Of a stretch of 64,000 nucleotides of DNA, positions 61,837-64,000 are shown one piece after another. Every line of letters starts with the position of its first letter. Within the stretch, counting starts at the first letter, position 1. The position numbers were made by a program, and so were the translations under genes. The notes under the pieces were generated by a model. It ran no database searches and had not been told where the DNA came from. It saw nothing but the letters and a program-made list of their open reading frames with translations. Origin of the DNA: Coleofasciculus sp040219735 (GTDB lineage: Bacteria; Cyanobacteriota; Cyanobacteriia; Cyanobacteriales; Coleofasciculaceae); the NCBI GenBank assembly GCA_040219735.1, contig JAVJRX010000013.1, one strand, 5' to 3'.

Positions 61837-62421
61837 CCACGAGTAAACTCTGCCAAAGCGGGCGCTCACATTAGAAATGGGATGCTGAAGCTATCAAAAA
61901 TTGGGGAAATGCCTATTATTCTGCATCGCCCTGTTCCAGATGGTTTCACACTTAAAACTTGCACCATCGTCAAAAAGGCTGACGGCTGGTACGCTTGCAT
62001 CTCAATCGAAGATGCCACAGTTCCAGAACTTCTCCCTCTGGCAGAAGTTAAAGCAGTGGTTGGTATTGATGTTGGACTCAAGGATTTTCTCACGACTTCG
62101 GATGGGGAAACCATACCGATTCAGCAAACTTATCGCAAAACTCAAGCACATTTAGCCCGTCAACAACGCAAGCTTGCCAGAAAACAAAAGGGGTCGAAGC
62201 TTCATGAGAAACAAAAAAACAAAATAGCTAGAATTCATCAGCGCATTGGTCGCAAAAGGCAAGACTTTCACTACAACACAGCTCACAAACTGGTCAAACA
62301 ATTTGATTTGATTGCAGTGGAAGACTTGAATATCAACGGGCTTGCTCGAACACGATTGAGCAAGCTCAATCTTAGCCAAGTAGATATTTCCGCTTCCTCA
62401 GTTCCTCCAACTCTTAAATAA
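61837..62421 (+). pseudogene. TnpB fragment (both ends missing)
   Basis: The frame, open from TTG at 61819, matches the middle of TnpB: KIGEMPIILHRPVPDGFTLK, GIDVGLKDFLTTSDG (RuvC-I Asp), an arginine/lysine-rich helix, and LIAVEDLNINGLART (RuvC-II Glu). It lacks the N-terminal ~150 residues, the zinc finger and the last RuvC Asp. After about 62360 the text no longer looks like TnpB. It is a dead remnant beside the higBA pair. The following spacer to 62585 shows nothing further. Confidence 0.85.
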
Positions 62422-62585
62422 TCTGACCAAAATATATCGAAAAAAATCAGCCCTTTTTTCTCCCACACATAAAAAATACAAGCTGAATTTACCAAAACTT
62501 TAAGCTCCCAGTACGGTAAAGGGGATTCAGCATCTGAAGTATGTAAATAGACACCTCATCACTCATTCTGGGGGAAGCTGGGCGT

Positions 62586-63296
62586 ATGAATTTCAAAACC
62601 TTATTAATTTTCGCCACAATATTAGCCGCTATCGGATTACCCCTTGCCCTTTATATTGCACCAGAGGAAACAATTAGCTCACCCATTCACAAACAACTTG
62701 AAAAAGTAAAAAATTCTATTCAACCGCTAAAAGCCAAAAAAGTCAGCGTCGAACAAATTCTGAAAACCAAACGCTGTCCGGGGTGTAACCTCACAGAAAT
62801 CGATCTGAGTGGACTAGATTTGAGCGGCGCTGATTTTAGAAATACCGACCTCTCCCGTGCCAACCTAACAAATACCCAATTCAAAGATGCCAAAATGAGT
62901 GGTGCTCGTCTAAATGAAGCCCAACTGAAAAATGCCGACCTAGACGGAGTTGACCTTCACGACAGTGAATTGAAAAATGCCGACCTGACTGACGCGAACC
63001 TCTTCAATATCAGATTAGACAACGCTGACTTAAGTAATGCGACACTGCACCGGGTTGAGCTTCGAGATGCTGACCTAATTGGCGCCACGCTCAAGAATGC
63101 CGACCTGAGTCATGCCAGTCTGTACGGAACACGACTGACAGAAGCTAACCTCACAGGTACGAATCTGAGCAATACCAACATGCGCTACGCGAACTTGCTC
63201 AATGCCACGATGGCAGGCGCTAATCTCCAGGGGGCTGACTTGCAACTGGCAGTCATGCCGGACGGAACCACTGTCTACGGTACAACTCAGTACTGA
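62586..63296 (+). CDS. Membrane-anchored pentapeptide-repeat protein
   Basis: This 236-aa protein has an N-terminal membrane segment (LLIFATILAAIGLPLALYIA, 5-24) and a helical spacer (25-60). A CPGCNL cysteine pair caps about 30 A(D/N)LxN pentapeptides (66-225), which would fold as a beta-helix. The end is VMPDGTTVYG, as in many pentapeptide proteins. The repeat domain probably faces one side of the membrane as a scaffold. Function unknown. Confidence 0.88.
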   Translation: MNFKTLLIFATILAAIGLPLALYIAPEETISSPIHKQLEKVKNSIQPLKAKKVSVEQILKTKRCPGCNLTEIDLSGLDLSGADFRNTDLSRANLTNTQFKDAKMSGARLNEAQLKNADLDGVDLHDSELKNADLTDANLFNIRLDNADLSNATLHRVELRDADLIGATLKNADLSHASLYGTRLTEANLTGTNLSNTNMRYANLLNATMAGANLQGADLQLAVMPDGTTVYGTTQY

Positions 63297-63324
63297 CCCT
63301 GGGGAATTAATTACGGCAACCAGT

Positions 63325-63368
63325 AAATCAGTAATTACTGCATTACTGCATTACTGCATTACTGATTT
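63325..63368. repeat. Short tandem repeats of TGCATTAC inside an inverted repeat
   Basis: AAATCAGTAAT (63325-63335) and ATTACTGATTT (63358-63368) form a perfect inverted pair enclosing three TGCATTAC octamers. The octamer is the reverse complement of the GTAATGCA type at 30023-30084. Confidence 0.7.
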
Positions 63369-63506
63369 ACTTAACTTAGCCCAAAAAATAGTTCACCCGC
63401 AATCCGCAAACACCATGTTATTATTGATTACGCTGTGATAACAGCACCCAGCTAGATCTAGCGCATCTAGTAACCTCAATAATGCCAGACATTCAGCAAA
63501 CAACAA

Positions 63507-63713
63507 ATGCAAGAAAGAGACGACTATCTCAGATTTCGGTTACCTGAGGCACTCAAAGAACGATTTAAACTGTATTGCTACCTCAAAGGCATCACCATGT
63601 CAGATACAGTCAGGGAGATGATTGAGGAAGTACTCAAAAACGAGGATTTAGAAAAACTTCTACAGGAAAAACTCTTACAGGAAAAACAGCGGGAATCTGA
63701 CCTAGGAGAATGA
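63507..63713 (+). CDS. Small RHH-type protein, 68 aa
   Basis: ATG at 63507 gives a ribbon-helix-helix protein: strand DYLRFRLPEA, helix LKERFKLYCYLKG, turn ITMS, helix DTVREMIEEVLKN. A Gln/Glu-rich tail containing a duplicated KLLQE unit follows. It is likely a small DNA-binding repressor or an orphan antitoxin. It lies just before the second psbA. Confidence 0.7.
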   Translation: MQERDDYLRFRLPEALKERFKLYCYLKGITMSDTVREMIEEVLKNEDLEKLLQEKLLQEKQRESDLGE

Positions 63714-63798
63714 TTCTACCGACATTCCATCATCAGAGCCACCTAGCGTAATAAGTCCAGCTTATCGATTCCTTCAGAAACACTAATCCTCATTTACC

Positions 63799-63827
63799 TT
63801 TACAAAGCTTAATAATTCACCTATGAT
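63799..63827 (+). promoter_or_regulatory. Sigma-70-type promoter of the second psbA
   Basis: TTTACA (63799-63804) and TATGAT (63822-63827) are separated by exactly 17 nt and lie about 50 nt before the psbA ATG. A short GAGC/GCTC stem follows at about 63840-63850 in the presumed leader. Confidence 0.65.
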
Positions 63828-63875
63828 TATTTACATAGGAGCTCGGCTCTGAAATCAAAAGCAATTATCCGAACC

Positions 63876-64000
63876 ATGACAACCACATTACAACGTCGCG
63901 AATCCGCATCCTTGTGGGATCGGTTCTGCGAGTGGGTCACCTCCACCGAAAACCGCCTGTATATCGGCTGGTTTGGTGTACTGATGATCCCAACTCTCTT
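63876..64000 (+). CDS. psbA: Photosystem II D1 protein, second copy, 5' end only
   Basis: The first 41 codons are inside the window (MTTTLQRRESASLWDRFCEW, then VTSTENRLYIGWFGVLMIPT). The first ~22 codons differ from the copy at 28791 (VQRRDS/LQRRES, ERFCNW/DRFCEW), but the following 59 nt are identical. Cyanobacteria keep several psbA genes for light- and stress-regulated D1 exchange; this part does not include residue 130, so the isoform cannot be assigned. Confidence 0.98.
   Translation, partial: MTTTLQRRESASLWDRFCEWVTSTENRLYIGWFGVLMIPTL

Noticed and set aside
1..64000. tRNA, rRNA, tmRNA or a reverse transcriptase/retron
   Set aside because: I looked for cloverleaf and rRNA-like stretches and for RT motifs (YxDD) in the translations and found none. 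A covariance search would be needed to exclude small RNAs.

Overview
The window is cyanobacterial. It carries photosystem II D1 genes (psbA: one complete copy at 28791-29873 and the 5' end of a second at 63876), a cyanobacterial-type PEP carboxylase, many GCGATCGC (HIP1) octamers, and several families typical of large filamentous cyanobacteria (NB-ARC/TPR STAND proteins, pentapeptide repeats, DUF1574/MBOAT pairs, IscB and TnpB elements). Genus and species are not stated by the sequence; a large-genome filamentous cyanobacterium is an inference.

Region 1, about 1-28.7 kb, reads as ordinary chromosome with scattered decay. It holds a tnpB running off the left edge, ndk (TTG start), an amidase, a PlsC-like acyltransferase, secreted/lipoprotein hypotheticals, a STAND NTPase with TPRs, an AAA ATPase next to an RNA 2'-phosphotransferase (kptA), cutA, a PAP2 phosphatase, a MATE exporter / broken methyltransferase / PLP decarboxylase / PhoD-like phosphatase run, a PfkB-family protein lacking its catalytic Asp, ppc, and a DUF1574 + MBOAT pair that probably O-acetylates an exopolysaccharide. 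Spacers are loaded with dispersed inverted repeats of the GTAGGGGCGGGTTT...AAACCCGCCCC type. Several small genes are visibly broken by deletion, frameshift or repeat insertion.

Region 2, about 30-63.8 kb, lies between the two psbA copies in direct orientation, 35,085 bp apart. It has a plasmid or integrated-element character: a ParA plus ribbon-helix-helix partition pair, a stand-alone DnaB helicase, Rep-like winged-helix proteins, many XRE and RHH regulators, two toxin-antitoxin pairs, a probable defence block, and three RNA-guided-nuclease transposon traces (an intact IscB element with upstream omegaRNA, an intact TnpB and a TnpB fragment). The probable defence block comprises an LCAT-like lipase, a transglutaminase-like/FGE fusion, and an SF1 helicase-PLD protein resembling type II Mokosh. 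Two pentapeptide-repeat proteins, a TPR protein, an OprB-like porin and a lipoprotein also sit here.

The most notable points are: the psbA-bounded 34 kb cargo; the IscB element whose two terminal hairpins match and whose end supplies the N-terminus of the neighbouring TPR gene; the helicase-PLD protein whose HKD motif has become N-x-R; the FGE C-terminus that looks like a diversity-generating-retroelement variable region; and a 20-nt tandem repeat inside a Rep-like gene that changes reading frame with copy number. No tRNA, rRNA or CRISPR array was seen.
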